DNA from: JALZUE01 sp051251725
GTDB lineage: Bacteria > Pseudomonadota > Gammaproteobacteria > Enterobacterales > Alteromonadaceae
NCBI GenBank assembly: GCA_051251725.1
Contig: JBPOFN010000019.1
Location: 15,842-79,841, forward strand
Length of the DNA: 64,000 nucleotides
Reading direction: 5' to 3'
Shown here piece after piece: positions 7,975 to 16,533 of this stretch (positions are counted from its first letter, which is position 1; each line of letters starts with the position of its first letter). The notes beneath the pieces were generated by a model. The model was not told where the DNA came from, made no database searches, and saw nothing but the letters and a program-made list of their open reading frames with translations. The position numbers were made by a program, and so were the translations under genes.

Positions 7975-9816
7975 ATGGATCAAGCCCCACAATCTAGACT
8001 TAAAGAGTTAATAACCAAAGGTAAAGAACAAGGTTATTTAACGTTTGCAGAAGTTAACGATCATCTCCCGCAGGACATAATCGACTCAGATCAAGTTGAA
8101 GACATTATTAGAATGATCAACGACATGGGTATTCAAGTATTTGAAAACGCCCCTGACACTGATGAATTAATGATGTCGGAAGCTAATACCGATGAAGATG
8201 CTGCTGAAGCAGCCGCTCAAGCATTAGCCACGGTAGAGAGCGAAATAGGTCGTACAACTGATCCTGTTCGTATGTATATGCGCGAAATGGGGACGGTTGA
8301 ACTTCTGACACGTAAAGGCGAGATTGTCATCGCTAAGCGTATCGAAGAAGGCATCAAAGAAGTACAACGTTCTGTTGCTGAATACCCACCTGCGATTAAC
8401 TATTTGTTAGAGCAATGGGATAACTTTGAAGCAGAAGAAGCGCGCTTAAGCGATATTATCGTTGGCTTTTTAGACCCTGACGCTGAAGAAGAAGAAATTC
8501 CTGCTGCTGCTACTCATATCGGCTCTGAATTATCTGAAGAAGAATTAGATGATGAAGATAAAAGTGATTCAGATGAAGAAGACGAAGAAGAAGTAGATAC
8601 AGGTCCAGATCCTGAAGAAGCACGTGAGAAATTTAACGCGCTTCGTGAAGCTTATGAACATGCTAATAAAATCATTGAAGCAAAAGGTCGCGGTCATGCT
8701 GACTCACAAGCAGCTATTGATGGTATTGCAGAAGTTTTCAAAGAATTCCGCTTAGTTCCTAAAGTATTCGATAAACTTGTTAAAAACATGCGTAGTGTTA
8801 TGGATAGACTTCGTGTGCAAGAACGTTTGATCATGAAGCACTGTGTTGTTGGTGCTGGCATGCCAAAAACAACGTTTATCAAAATATTCCCAGGCAATGA
8901 AACATCATTGGATTGGTTTGAAGAACAAAAAGCCGCTGGTCACAGCTACTCTGCTCGTTTAGGTGATATTGACCTTGAAGTAGAACGTTGTGTTTACAAG
9001 CTTAAACATTTAGAAGAAGAAACCTTCTTAAATGTTCATGGTATTAAAGACATCAACCGTCGTATGTCAATTGGTGAAGCGAAAGCTCGCCGTGCGAAAA
9101 AAGAGATGGTTGAAGCGAATTTACGTTTAGTTATTTCAATTGCTAAAAAGTACACTAACCGTGGTTTACAATTCTTGGATTTAATCCAAGAAGGTAACAT
9201 TGGTTTGATGAAAGCGGTTGATAAATTTGAATACCGTCGTGGTTATAAGTTCTCAACTTATGCAACGTGGTGGATACGCCAAGCGATCACTCGCTCAATT
9301 GCTGACCAAGCACGTACCATTCGTATTCCGGTTCATATGATTGAAACAATCAATAAATTAAACCGTATTTCGCGTCAAATGTTACAAGAAATGGGCAGAG
9401 AGCCAACACCTGAAGAATTAGCTGAACGCATGATCATGCCAGAAGATAAAATTCGTAAAGTGTTGAAAATTGCTAAAGAGCCAATTTCAATGGAAACCCC
9501 TATCGGCGACGATGAAGATTCACACTTAGGTGACTTTATTGAAGATGGTAGCGGTGAATTACCCGTTGATTCTGCAACATCTGAAAACTTAAAAGACGCA
9601 ACACATGAAGTACTTGCTGGCTTAACCGCTCGTGAAGCGAAAGTGTTACGTATGCGTTTTGGTATTGATATGAATACCGATCACACGTTAGAAGAAGTTG
9701 GTAAACAGTTTGACGTTACTCGTGAACGTATTCGTCAGATTGAAGCGAAAGCATTACGTAAGCTTCGCCATCCTTCTCGTTCTGAGCAGTTAAAAAGCTT
9801 CTTAGACGGCGAATAA
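7975..9816 (+). CDS. rpoD: RNA polymerase primary sigma factor RpoD (sigma-70)
   Basis: Housekeeping sigma factor. The start at 7975 (MDQAPQSRLKELITKGKEQGYLT) aligns with E. coli sigma-70 and has AAGGTGG upstream, giving 613 residues; a frame extension to 7945 is not favoured. Region 1.1 is followed by GRTTDPVRMYMREMG (region 1.2) and a strongly acidic non-conserved insert (about residues 170-215). Region 2 (NLRLVISIAKKYTNRGLQF) and regions 3 and 4, ending HPSRSEQLKSFLDGE, are nearly identical to E. coli. Confidence 0.98.
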   Translation: MDQAPQSRLKELITKGKEQGYLTFAEVNDHLPQDIIDSDQVEDIIRMINDMGIQVFENAPDTDELMMSEANTDEDAAEAAAQALATVESEIGRTTDPVRMYMREMGTVELLTRKGEIVIAKRIEEGIKEVQRSVAEYPPAINYLLEQWDNFEAEEARLSDIIVGFLDPDAEEEEIPAAATHIGSELSEEELDDEDKSDSDEEDEEEVDTGPDPEEAREKFNALREAYEHANKIIEAKGRGHADSQAAIDGIAEVFKEFRLVPKVFDKLVKNMRSVMDRLRVQERLIMKHCVVGAGMPKTTFIKIFPGNETSLDWFEEQKAAGHSYSARLGDIDLEVERCVYKLKHLEEETFLNVHGIKDINRRMSIGEAKARRAKKEMVEANLRLVISIAKKYTNRGLQFLDLIQEGNIGLMKAVDKFEYRRGYKFSTYATWWIRQAITRSIADQARTIRIPVHMIETINKLNRISRQMLQEMGREPTPEELAERMIMPEDKIRKVLKIAKEPISMETPIGDDEDSHLGDFIEDGSGELPVDSATSENLKDATHEVLAGLTAREAKVLRMRFGIDMNTDHTLEEVGKQFDVTRERIRQIEAKALRKLRHPSRSEQLKSFLDGE

Positions 9817-9831
9817 AAATAAGTTCTTTAT

Positions 9832-9858
9832 AAAAACCAGCTTTATGCTGGTTTTTTT
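9832..9858 (+). terminator. intrinsic terminator after rpoD
   Basis: Stem AAAAACCAGC / GCTGGTTTTT with a TTTAT-type loop and a T run directly after the stem, starting 15 bases past the rpoD stop. It closes the housekeeping operon and isolates the accessory genes that follow. Confidence 0.9.
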
Positions 9859-9884
9859 ATACCTATAATTTTTATACCTATAAT
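9857..9884 (+). repeat. direct 13-bp repeat carrying two TATAAT boxes
   Basis: TTATACCTATAAT occurs at 9857-9869 and again at 9872-9884, a period of 15 bases. Each copy ends in a perfect -10 hexamer. The second TATAAT lies about 50 bases before the start of the HMA-AraC gene and may be its promoter. Confidence 0.6.
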
Positions 9885-9935
9885 AATAGTTAACCTCAGT
9901 TTGGCTTTCACTAATAACAAGGCAACTTAACAGCA

Positions 9936-10511
9936 ATGAAAGTTTTTATTAAAAATATGGTCTGTGCCCGTTGTTGTTTCGCAGTCGAGAGTATTTTACA
10001 CAAAATAAGCTTAAGCTATGTCGGTGTTAATCTCGGTGAAATTGACTTCGGCGAACTTTATGGCGACAACTTAGCAACTGATAGCGAACATTTATTAGCT
10101 GATGAACTAACCGCATTAGGCTTTTCAATTTTAGGTAATAAAAAAAGTAAATTAATCGAAGAGATAAAAATTGCATGTTTAACTTATCTTGAGCAAGTTG
10201 AAGCGCCTGATAAAAAAGTATTATCTGATCATATTAGCCGGACAATCACATTAGAATATAACTATTTAAGCCACTTATTCTCAGTCGTAGAAGGGATAAC
10301 TATAGAGCAATACTTTATTCGATTACGGGTCGAAAAAGTTAAAGAAATACTGCTCTATGGCGAGCAAACAGTTAAAGAGATTGCCTTTCAATTAGGTTTT
10401 AGCAGTGTCGCTCATTTAAGTGGCCAATTTAAAAGAGTTACGGGGTTAACCCCGAGTTACTTTAGAAGCTTAAAAGATCAAAAATTAAGAGTCTATTTAG
10501 ATAATCTGTAA
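9936..10511 (+). CDS. AraC-type regulator with N-terminal heavy-metal-associated-like domain
   Basis: A 191-residue protein in two parts. Residues 1 to about 65 resemble an HMA fold beginning with a strand, then MVCARCC (C10, C13, C14), a likely soft-metal site. Residues about 85-185 form an AraC helix-turn-helix pair (VKEIAFQLGFSSVAHLSGQFKRVTG). From memory, proteins of this build are common in Bacteroidetes and unusual in Gammaproteobacteria. It precedes a DUF4396 membrane gene by 96 bases and is inserted between the usually close rpoD and tRNA. Inference: a cytosolic metal sensor (copper is a candidate) activating its neighbour. Transfer from Bacteroidetes is possible but untested. Confidence 0.82.
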   Translation: MKVFIKNMVCARCCFAVESILHKISLSYVGVNLGEIDFGELYGDNLATDSEHLLADELTALGFSILGNKKSKLIEEIKIACLTYLEQVEAPDKKVLSDHISRTITLEYNYLSHLFSVVEGITIEQYFIRLRVEKVKEILLYGEQTVKEIAFQLGFSSVAHLSGQFKRVTGLTPSYFRSLKDQKLRVYLDNL

Positions 10512-10558
10512 ATTCTATAACAAAAAATACAAACGATATAACAAGTTTTCAGCCCTAC

Positions 10559-10576
10559 TCCCTTAAAATTCCCTTA
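10559..10576 (+). promoter_or_regulatory. candidate AraC-type operator: two direct TCCCTTA copies
   Basis: TCCCTTA at 10559-10565 and at 10570-10576, start-to-start distance 11 bases (one helical turn), ending 31 bases before the DUF4396 start. AraC-family proteins usually bind same-face direct half-sites, so this is a reasonable target for the adjacent regulator. Confidence 0.45.
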
Positions 10577-10607
10577 TCACTCATTCAATGTAAACCAAGG
10601 GTAAACA

Positions 10608-11036
10608 ATGACTTTATTTTGGCGTAATAAAAGTAACTGGATTAAAAGCGCACATAACACCAAATGGTGTTTATTAGGCTGTGCCATCGGTGATTTTGGT
10701 ACTATCGCTTATTTTCAATATAGCGACCACGGGCTTTCAACCCTAAATATCATGTTACTTGCCATGTTAAATGGCTTAATCACCAGCATTATCTTAGAAA
10801 CAATTATCTTATATAAAGCCAAGTTCAGTTTTAGTGACGCACTCAAAACAGCTTTTGGTATGAGTTTTATCTCAATGCTGGCGATGGAAGCGGCGATGAA
10901 CATTACTGACTATCTATTAACCGGTGGTGCAATATTAACTTGGTGGGTGATTCCTATTTCGCTCTTCGCCGGTTTTGTCACTCCTTGGCCATATAACTAC
11001 TGGCGATTACAAAAACATGGGAAATCTTGTCATTAA
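10608..11036 (+). CDS. DUF4396 domain-containing membrane protein
   Basis: A 142-residue protein with about four hydrophobic segments. It matches the DUF4396 pattern as I remember it: a start with AHNTKWCLLGCAIGDFG, a central GLITSIILETIIL helix, FGMSFISMLAMEAAMN, and a tail PYNYWRLQKHGKSCH. Conserved His, Cys and Met residues near the membrane suggest metal handling, but the biochemical function of the family is not established. An AAGGG ribosome-binding site precedes the ATG. It probably forms a regulatory unit with the HMA-AraC gene upstream. Confidence 0.85.
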   Translation: MTLFWRNKSNWIKSAHNTKWCLLGCAIGDFGTIAYFQYSDHGLSTLNIMLLAMLNGLITSIILETIILYKAKFSFSDALKTAFGMSFISMLAMEAAMNITDYLLTGGAILTWWVIPISLFAGFVTPWPYNYWRLQKHGKSCH

Positions 11037-11064
11037 TTAGCTTAAAATTACCACTTAGAACTAA

Positions 11065-11099
11065 GACCGCTAACTTAATTGGCTAAATATCCAGCGGTC
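11065..11099. other. inverted repeat downstream of the DUF4396 gene
   Basis: GACCGCT (11065-11071) and AGCGGTC (11093-11099) form a 7-bp perfect stem with a 21-base loop, 28 bases after the DUF4396 stop. No T run follows, so an intrinsic terminator is doubtful. Confidence 0.35.
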
Positions 11100-11293
11100 G
11101 AACTGAGTTTATTAAATTTTTAAGTAACTAAGGATGACAAGAAAATAAAAAATGCTTATACTGCCTGCGCTTTCCGTAAGTAGTTAATTCAATTATCTAT
11201 ACTACGTGCTTTATTGATATTAATTTCATCAAACGAGCAGCTGACTTTTCGCCAACAAAGTTAAACTGAAAGTGTAGTATATCAAGTGAAAAT

Positions 11294-11370
11294 GGGCCTT
11301 TAGCTCAGTTGGTTAGAGCATCCGACTCATAATCGGCAGGTCCCCAGTTCAAGTCTGGGAAGGCCCACCA
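11294..11370 (+). tRNA. tRNA with CAT anticodon, probably tRNA-Ile2 (lysidine-modified)
   Basis: A 77-base cloverleaf with CCA encoded. The acceptor stem is GGGCCTT/AAGGCCC, the D-arm AGCTCAGTTGGTTAGAGC, the anticodon loop CTCATAA and the T-arm CCCAG-TTCAAGT-CTGGG. The CAT anticodon could be Met or the minor Ile isoacceptor. The GACTCATAATCG context and position after rpoD, where E. coli has ileX, favour Ile2. The outermost anticodon-stem pair (27-43) is a T-C mismatch. Confidence 0.95.
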
Positions 11371-11381
11371 TTTTCACGATT

Positions 11382-11408
11382 AAAGACGCACATTAAGCGT
11401 CTTTTTTT
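11382..11408 (+). terminator. intrinsic terminator after the tRNA
   Basis: Stem AAAGACGC / GCGTCTTT with loop ACATTAA, followed by T residues, 12 bases after the CCA end. Confidence 0.85.
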
Positions 11409-11536
11409 ATGCCTAAAACCTTTTAACCGTCCCGAAACCCCAGTTTATTTCACCAGCTAATATTCATCTTTATATTAATAACTATATTGACTACATAAAC
11501 GATACCAACGCTAAAACCGCTTTAGACAAACTCAAT

Positions 11537-13006
11537 TTAACTCACAACTGCTTTAGCATTAAGTTGATATTCTTTTGGTGTCATACCGGTTTGTTTTTTA
11601 AAAACCGTAGCGAAATACGCTGAATTATTAAAACCAACGTCAAAAGCGGTATCCGTTACCGACTTAACTAACAAAATACTTTTTGCCTTATTTATTCGAG
11701 TCTCAGTGAGGTATTGATTTATCGTTTGCGAAGTCCCAGCTTTAAATAACTTCATTAACTGAGTTCGACTGACTCCTAACGCTTTGACTAAATCGTTAAT
11801 GCTAATTTCTGTATGGTAATGGGCTAAAACAAAAGCTTTTATTTGATCTATCAGGCGCTTATCAACTTCCCCTTCCGGCTTAGTTAAAATTGACTGTGCT
11901 AAGAACTGGCTTTCATTGAGTATTATTTTATCGATGAGCTCAATGGACGATGATTGCTCTAATTGTTCGCCTATTGCAGCCAATCGATTAATTAATACTT
12001 CAGCATTACCACACTGATAAACAACCGAGTCAAATAACATAAACAACACTTCTTTCGCCCGCATTCGATAAGGTGCTATTTGCGCTTGAGTGAAGTTTTT
12101 CAGCTCTGTTGTTAAGGCGGAAACTTTAGCGGCTACTAGCCCGACACTGGCAGTGCAAACCACATCGATTAACGTTTCCCGCTCACGAAATGGATAAGCA
12201 TCGTTAAGTTTATCCGGATAATAATCAGTAAATGAAGCGTTGTTAGGTTTACTGTATTGCGCTTTGGCTAATAACTCTTGGTGTTTAGCGTGATGGCTAA
12301 TTTTTTGATGGGTAATTTGAATATCTTGAAATACCGCCCAAGCCCAAATTAAAGCGGTTAAACTTGAGCCGGCATAATAAACCTCCCATTGTCTGAACAG
12401 TATTCCCACCACCATAAAAAAACATAAACAAAGTACACCCCAGATATAAATAGCAGTATTATTTTTAGTTTTTACTGTAGCTTTAGTGAGTAATAAATAA
12501 ATACACGGCAGCACCAGCAAACATAAAACTAAAAAAAGTTGCGATAAATAAACATAAGCAGGCGGTATCCCTTTAATTCGTAATAAAGCAAGAAATTCAC
12601 TTGCTTGCTTTAGTGATGTTGGCGGCGCAACAATGAAAAGTACACACCAAGCAAGCCCTAAAACAAAGGGCAGAATAATCATGGTTTTAGTTAACTTGAT
12701 TTGTGCTTGGCTTAACAGCGCTAATAATAAACAAGGAATACCAATACCAAATAAAACCACATTTCTTAATAAATCATACCAATGTTTAGGTGCATCAAAA
12801 GGTAAAACATTAATAATCGGCCCGCATAAAAACAAGATAAAACTAACAATAAACAGGGCGTAAAAAGGATAGGAATTGCCGATATTATCGCGTACTAAGG
12901 TAAAATAAATTAACACCATGGCAAATACATGCACAGCGCCAAACGGCACAACACCTCGGATAAAAATATCCCAACTAAATACTACTTCGGCCATATTACT
13001 CAACAT
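11537..13006 (-). CDS. membrane-anchored AraC-family transcriptional regulator
   Basis: A 489-residue protein. The N-terminal half (to about residue 230) contains about seven hydrophobic helices. A linker of roughly 150 residues follows, then a C-terminal AraC DNA-binding domain (about 385-485) with VTDTAFDVGFNNSAYFATVFKKQTGMTPKEYQ. Such 7TM-AraC proteins are known in marine bacteria, often beside catabolic loci; signal and target here are inference. It is divergent from two sulfatase genes across a 405-base gap, so it may control them. Confidence 0.85.
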   Translation of the reverse strand: MLSNMAEVVFSWDIFIRGVVPFGAVHVFAMVLIYFTLVRDNIGNSYPFYALFIVSFILFLCGPIINVLPFDAPKHWYDLLRNVVLFGIGIPCLLLALLSQAQIKLTKTMIILPFVLGLAWCVLFIVAPPTSLKQASEFLALLRIKGIPPAYVYLSQLFLVLCLLVLPCIYLLLTKATVKTKNNTAIYIWGVLCLCFFMVVGILFRQWEVYYAGSSLTALIWAWAVFQDIQITHQKISHHAKHQELLAKAQYSKPNNASFTDYYPDKLNDAYPFRERETLIDVVCTASVGLVAAKVSALTTELKNFTQAQIAPYRMRAKEVLFMLFDSVVYQCGNAEVLINRLAAIGEQLEQSSSIELIDKIILNESQFLAQSILTKPEGEVDKRLIDQIKAFVLAHYHTEISINDLVKALGVSRTQLMKLFKAGTSQTINQYLTETRINKAKSILLVKSVTDTAFDVGFNNSAYFATVFKKQTGMTPKEYQLNAKAVVS

Positions 13007-13295
13007 ACAAGGTGATAAGTGCTGACAAATGCTTTGTCATTTATTGGTCTATTGTAAACAATATTTCATTGATGTGTAGTGTTAAGCGAGATCACAAAAC
13101 TTATATTCTTTATAAAACATCTGACTTACGGCTGAAAAGTGCCCGCTATCGCAATTAAAAAAAACATAAACCACCAATATAAACTACTGTTAAATAATAC
13201 CTTTTACTATTTTAAAGATTATTTAGGACTATTTTAAAAGTAACAAGTTAATAAACGGCGTAAAACAAAGAGTGCAAAAAGTTAAACAGTAAAAC

Positions 13296-13328
13296 AATCT
13301 GTCGCATCTTGTACAAACGCGACAGATT
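13296..13328. promoter_or_regulatory. perfect inverted repeat in the AraC-sulfatase gap
   Basis: AATCTGTCGC (13296-13305) and GCGACAGATT (13319-13328), 10-bp perfect arms with a 13-base spacer, lie 84 bases before the first sulfatase ATG. It could be an operator or an mRNA leader hairpin; no T run of terminator type follows. The rest of the 405-base gap (13007-13411) holds no gene that I can see. Confidence 0.5.
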
Positions 13329-13411
13329 AAAAAATGCTATGGCAGACTTTTATCAAAGTACACGAACCACTTAACCTTATTTAACATATAAAAAGATCAT
13401 AAAGGACGAAT

Positions 13412-14884
13412 ATGCGACTTATAGCCAGCTTGATATTTATCAGCTTATTTTTTGTTAACTTTGCAAACGCTGCTGACGAGCGACCTAATATTTTAGTAAT
13501 TTTAGCTGATGACCTTGGTTATGGTGATCTCGGTTTTACCGGCTCAAAAGACATCTTCACACCAAACATTGATCAACTAGCCAACAATGGCGTAGAAATA
13601 ACCAATGGCTATGTTACTCATCCTTTTTGTGGTCCAAGTCGTGCGGGGTTAATTACTGGCCGTTATCAAGCGCGTTTTGGTATGGAAATTAACATCACTA
13701 ATTCCCCTTTTGATCAATACAATGGGCTACCACTTTCCGAAACAACCTTTGCAACGCGTTTACAAAAGTCAGGTTATGAAACCGGCATTATTGGTAAATG
13801 GCATCTTGGTGGCTCCCCAGCATTTCATCCTAACAACCGTGGATTTGACTACTTTTATGGCTTTTTAGCCGGTGGACACTCTTATTTCCCACATCAAGTT
13901 AATACCAGAGTATTGCTGACCACTAAAAAAGGAACACCAAACTACAGTGCTAACGAAGGTACTGATTTACCGCTTGAACGGAATAATAAAGCAGCTGAAT
14001 TTAACGAGTATTTAACCACCGCATTAAGTAGAGATGCCGTCAATTTTGTGTCAAAAGCAGATAAACCTTTTATGTTATATCTAGCTTACAACGCGCCACA
14101 TCAACCATTAGAAGCACCAAAAACAACAATAGCTAAGTACAAACACATAGCAAATAAAGAGCGCCGTGTTTATGCCGCTATGATTGACGAAATGGACGCT
14201 GGCATCGGCATGGTGGTTAATGCTTTAAAAAAATCAGGCAAGCTTGATAATACCCTTATATTTTTCCTATCTGACAATGGCGGTGCAGCGTCGTATAAAG
14301 GCCACAACAAATATGCTAAAACGGCATTTTCAGATAGCGGCCCATACCGAGATGGTAAAGGTAGTATGCGCGAAGGTGGTTCACATGTGCCATTTATTGC
14401 ACATTGGCCTAAGCAGTTGAAAGCTGGGAAATATCACGGTCTTGTCTCCGCATTAGATATTGCTGCTACATCGGTTGCCATAGGTAAAGGTGACAATTCA
14501 GGTTATGCCATGGATGGTAAAAATATGATGCCTTATTTAACTGGCGAACAAAAAGGCTCGGTTCATCAAGCATTATATTGGCGCACAGAACACGGCCGCT
14601 GGGCAGTACGCGATCTAAAAACAAAATATTTACTGCAAGACCTCGCCCAGCCCGAATTATACAACATGACTATCGATCCTTATGAAACCACCAACCTAGT
14701 TGAAACGGCCACTACTGAGCGTAAAGCGATGGCGGCGTTATGGAATAAGTGGAACCAAGGCAATATTAACAATCATTATTTACCGGCTGGACTATACCAA
14801 AAAGCCCGTTTAAATTTTTATAAAGAATTGTCTGAGCAACAAAAAGAAAAAGCTCAAAAACAGCAACCATTAGTCATTCAGTAA
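13412..14884 (+). CDS. secreted S1-type sulfatase (first of a tandem pair)
   Basis: Hydrolyses sulfate esters; probably acts on sulfated algal glycans in the periplasm or outside the cell. The 490-residue protein has a signal peptide (residues 1 to about 20, FANAADERPNI) and an N-terminal metal site LADDLGYGDL. The formylglycine motif CGPSR has C73 as the residue to be converted, and GKWHLGG and SDNGG follow. The Cys-type motif needs an FGE- or anSME-type maturase, not present in the window. It is a paralogue of the next gene. The exact substrate cannot be told from motifs. Confidence 0.93.
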   Translation: MRLIASLIFISLFFVNFANAADERPNILVILADDLGYGDLGFTGSKDIFTPNIDQLANNGVEITNGYVTHPFCGPSRAGLITGRYQARFGMEINITNSPFDQYNGLPLSETTFATRLQKSGYETGIIGKWHLGGSPAFHPNNRGFDYFYGFLAGGHSYFPHQVNTRVLLTTKKGTPNYSANEGTDLPLERNNKAAEFNEYLTTALSRDAVNFVSKADKPFMLYLAYNAPHQPLEAPKTTIAKYKHIANKERRVYAAMIDEMDAGIGMVVNALKKSGKLDNTLIFFLSDNGGAASYKGHNKYAKTAFSDSGPYRDGKGSMREGGSHVPFIAHWPKQLKAGKYHGLVSALDIAATSVAIGKGDNSGYAMDGKNMMPYLTGEQKGSVHQALYWRTEHGRWAVRDLKTKYLLQDLAQPELYNMTIDPYETTNLVETATTERKAMAALWNKWNQGNINNHYLPAGLYQKARLNFYKELSEQQKEKAQKQQPLVIQ

Positions 14885-14977
14885 TATATTTTAATTTAAA
14901 CACCCGCTTAAGATTATTTAACTTAAGTGGATGTTACTGGTAATTATTTAATCATTAAAAAAATAAGAGAATATTCA

Positions 14978-16432
14978 ATGAAACAACATCTAACATACAT
15001 AAGGGTAGTGTTAATATCTCTGTTAAGTTTATGCTCGTTTTTTGCTAACGCGCAAGACTCACGGCCAAATATCGTGGTAATACTCGCTGATGATCTTGGT
15101 TATGGCGATTTAGGTTTTACTGGCGCCAAAGACATTCGCACCCCTAATATTGATAAACTTGCTGCCAATGGCATTACGTTTAACAATGGCTATGTTACTC
15201 ATCCGTATTGCGGTCCGTCACGCGCAGGTTTATTAACCGGTCGCTATCAAGCCCGTTTTGGTATGGAAAACAATGTTACTTATACGCCATACGATAAAAA
15301 CATGGGGCTACCGTTAACCGAAAAAACCTTTGCTAAACGCCTGCAAAAGGTGGGTTACAGTACCTCTATTTTTGGTAAATGGCACTTAGGCGGCGCACCA
15401 CACTTTCAACCTAATCAGCGTGGGTTTGACTACTTTTATGGTTTCCTTGATGGCGGCCATCAATATATGCCTGGCGAAGTAACCATTAACGGCGACGGAT
15501 ATTGGTTACCATTAATGCGTAATACTGACATTGCAGAATTTGATGAATACCTAACTACCGCCTTAAGCCGTGATGCAGTTAAGTACATAAAGAGACAAGC
15601 CGACAAGCCGTTTATGATGTATATGTCTTACAACGCGCCTCATAGCCCACTGCAAGCACCTCAATCTTATATTGATAAATACAAACACATCGCTGATCCA
15701 AATAAACGCATATATGCCGCGATGGTCGATGCCATGGACGAAGGCATCGGCATGATAGTTAATGCCCTAAAAGAAGAAGGAAAATTAGATAACACCTTAA
15801 TTTTCTTTTTATCAGACAATGGTGGCGTCTATCCTGAAACTTGGCAGCCAACAAGTAATTGGGCCAATAACCTCCCTTACCGACGCGGAAAAGTCGCTTT
15901 ATTAGAAGGCGGTATTCACGTGCCCTTTATTGCGCATTGGCCAAATAAAATTCCAAAAGGTTTAAAGTTTGATGGTTTAGTCTCGTCACTTGATATTGCC
16001 GCAACGTCTGTCGCATTGGCAAATGCTGATGCCAGCGATGGTAAACTTGATGGAGTTGATTTAACCCCTTACATGGCAGGAGAAAAATCAGGCTCTCCGC
16101 ATCAAGCTCTTTTTTGGCGACTTGAAGAAGCTGAACATATTTACGCCGTCAGAACACCAGAAGCTAAATATATGAGCCAGCCGCTACCTAATGTCGGCCG
16201 AAGCTTTTTTGATATGCTAAAAGACCCATATGAAAAAAACAATATTGTTGATAAATTCCCTAAAAAACAAGCTGAGCTAGCTAAATTATGGAATCAGTGG
16301 AATGAAAAAAATATCAATAATATTCTTGAGCAATCTTGGGAATATAAAAAAACCAGAGACGACTTTTACCAAGCGCTCTTTGAGAAAAACTTAAAGCAGG
16401 CAACTGATACAAAAACATACCGAGTAGAATAA
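14978..16432 (+). CDS. secreted S1-type sulfatase (second of the pair)
   Basis: A 484-residue sulfatase closely related to the one before it. The start at 14978 (MKQHLTYIRVVLISLLSL) gives a clean signal peptide ending FFANAQ and has AAGAGA upstream, so it is preferred over the extension to 14927. Key motifs are LADDLGYGDLGF, CGPSR with C78 as the formylglycine precursor, GKWHLGG and SDNGG. It follows the first sulfatase by 93 bases and is probably cotranscribed. The insert before SDNGG and the region after differ between the two copies, which suggests different sulfate positions or glycan contexts. Confidence 0.93.
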   Translation: MKQHLTYIRVVLISLLSLCSFFANAQDSRPNIVVILADDLGYGDLGFTGAKDIRTPNIDKLAANGITFNNGYVTHPYCGPSRAGLLTGRYQARFGMENNVTYTPYDKNMGLPLTEKTFAKRLQKVGYSTSIFGKWHLGGAPHFQPNQRGFDYFYGFLDGGHQYMPGEVTINGDGYWLPLMRNTDIAEFDEYLTTALSRDAVKYIKRQADKPFMMYMSYNAPHSPLQAPQSYIDKYKHIADPNKRIYAAMVDAMDEGIGMIVNALKEEGKLDNTLIFFLSDNGGVYPETWQPTSNWANNLPYRRGKVALLEGGIHVPFIAHWPNKIPKGLKFDGLVSSLDIAATSVALANADASDGKLDGVDLTPYMAGEKSGSPHQALFWRLEEAEHIYAVRTPEAKYMSQPLPNVGRSFFDMLKDPYEKNNIVDKFPKKQAELAKLWNQWNEKNINNILEQSWEYKKTRDDFYQALFEKNLKQATDTKTYRVE

Positions 16433-16439
16433 ATAATTA

Positions 16440-16476
16440 ATGGCCTGTTCATAACATTGAGCAGGTCATGATTTTT
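16440..16476 (+). terminator. intrinsic terminator after the sulfatases
   Basis: A 12-bp stem (ATGGCCTGTTCA pairing with TGAGCAGGTCAT, two G-T pairs) with a 6-base loop, followed by GATTTTT. It lies eight bases after the sulfatase stop. Confidence 0.75.
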
Positions 16477-16533
16477 CAATTAATTCACAACTTTTATTGC
16501 ATAAAACTCCCACCACCTATCACTCAATACAAC

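Noticed and set aside
11294..11370. Elongator tRNA-Met instead of tRNA-Ile2
   Set aside because: Not excluded, but sequence around the anticodon and the rpoD-linked position fit the Ile2 isoacceptor better.
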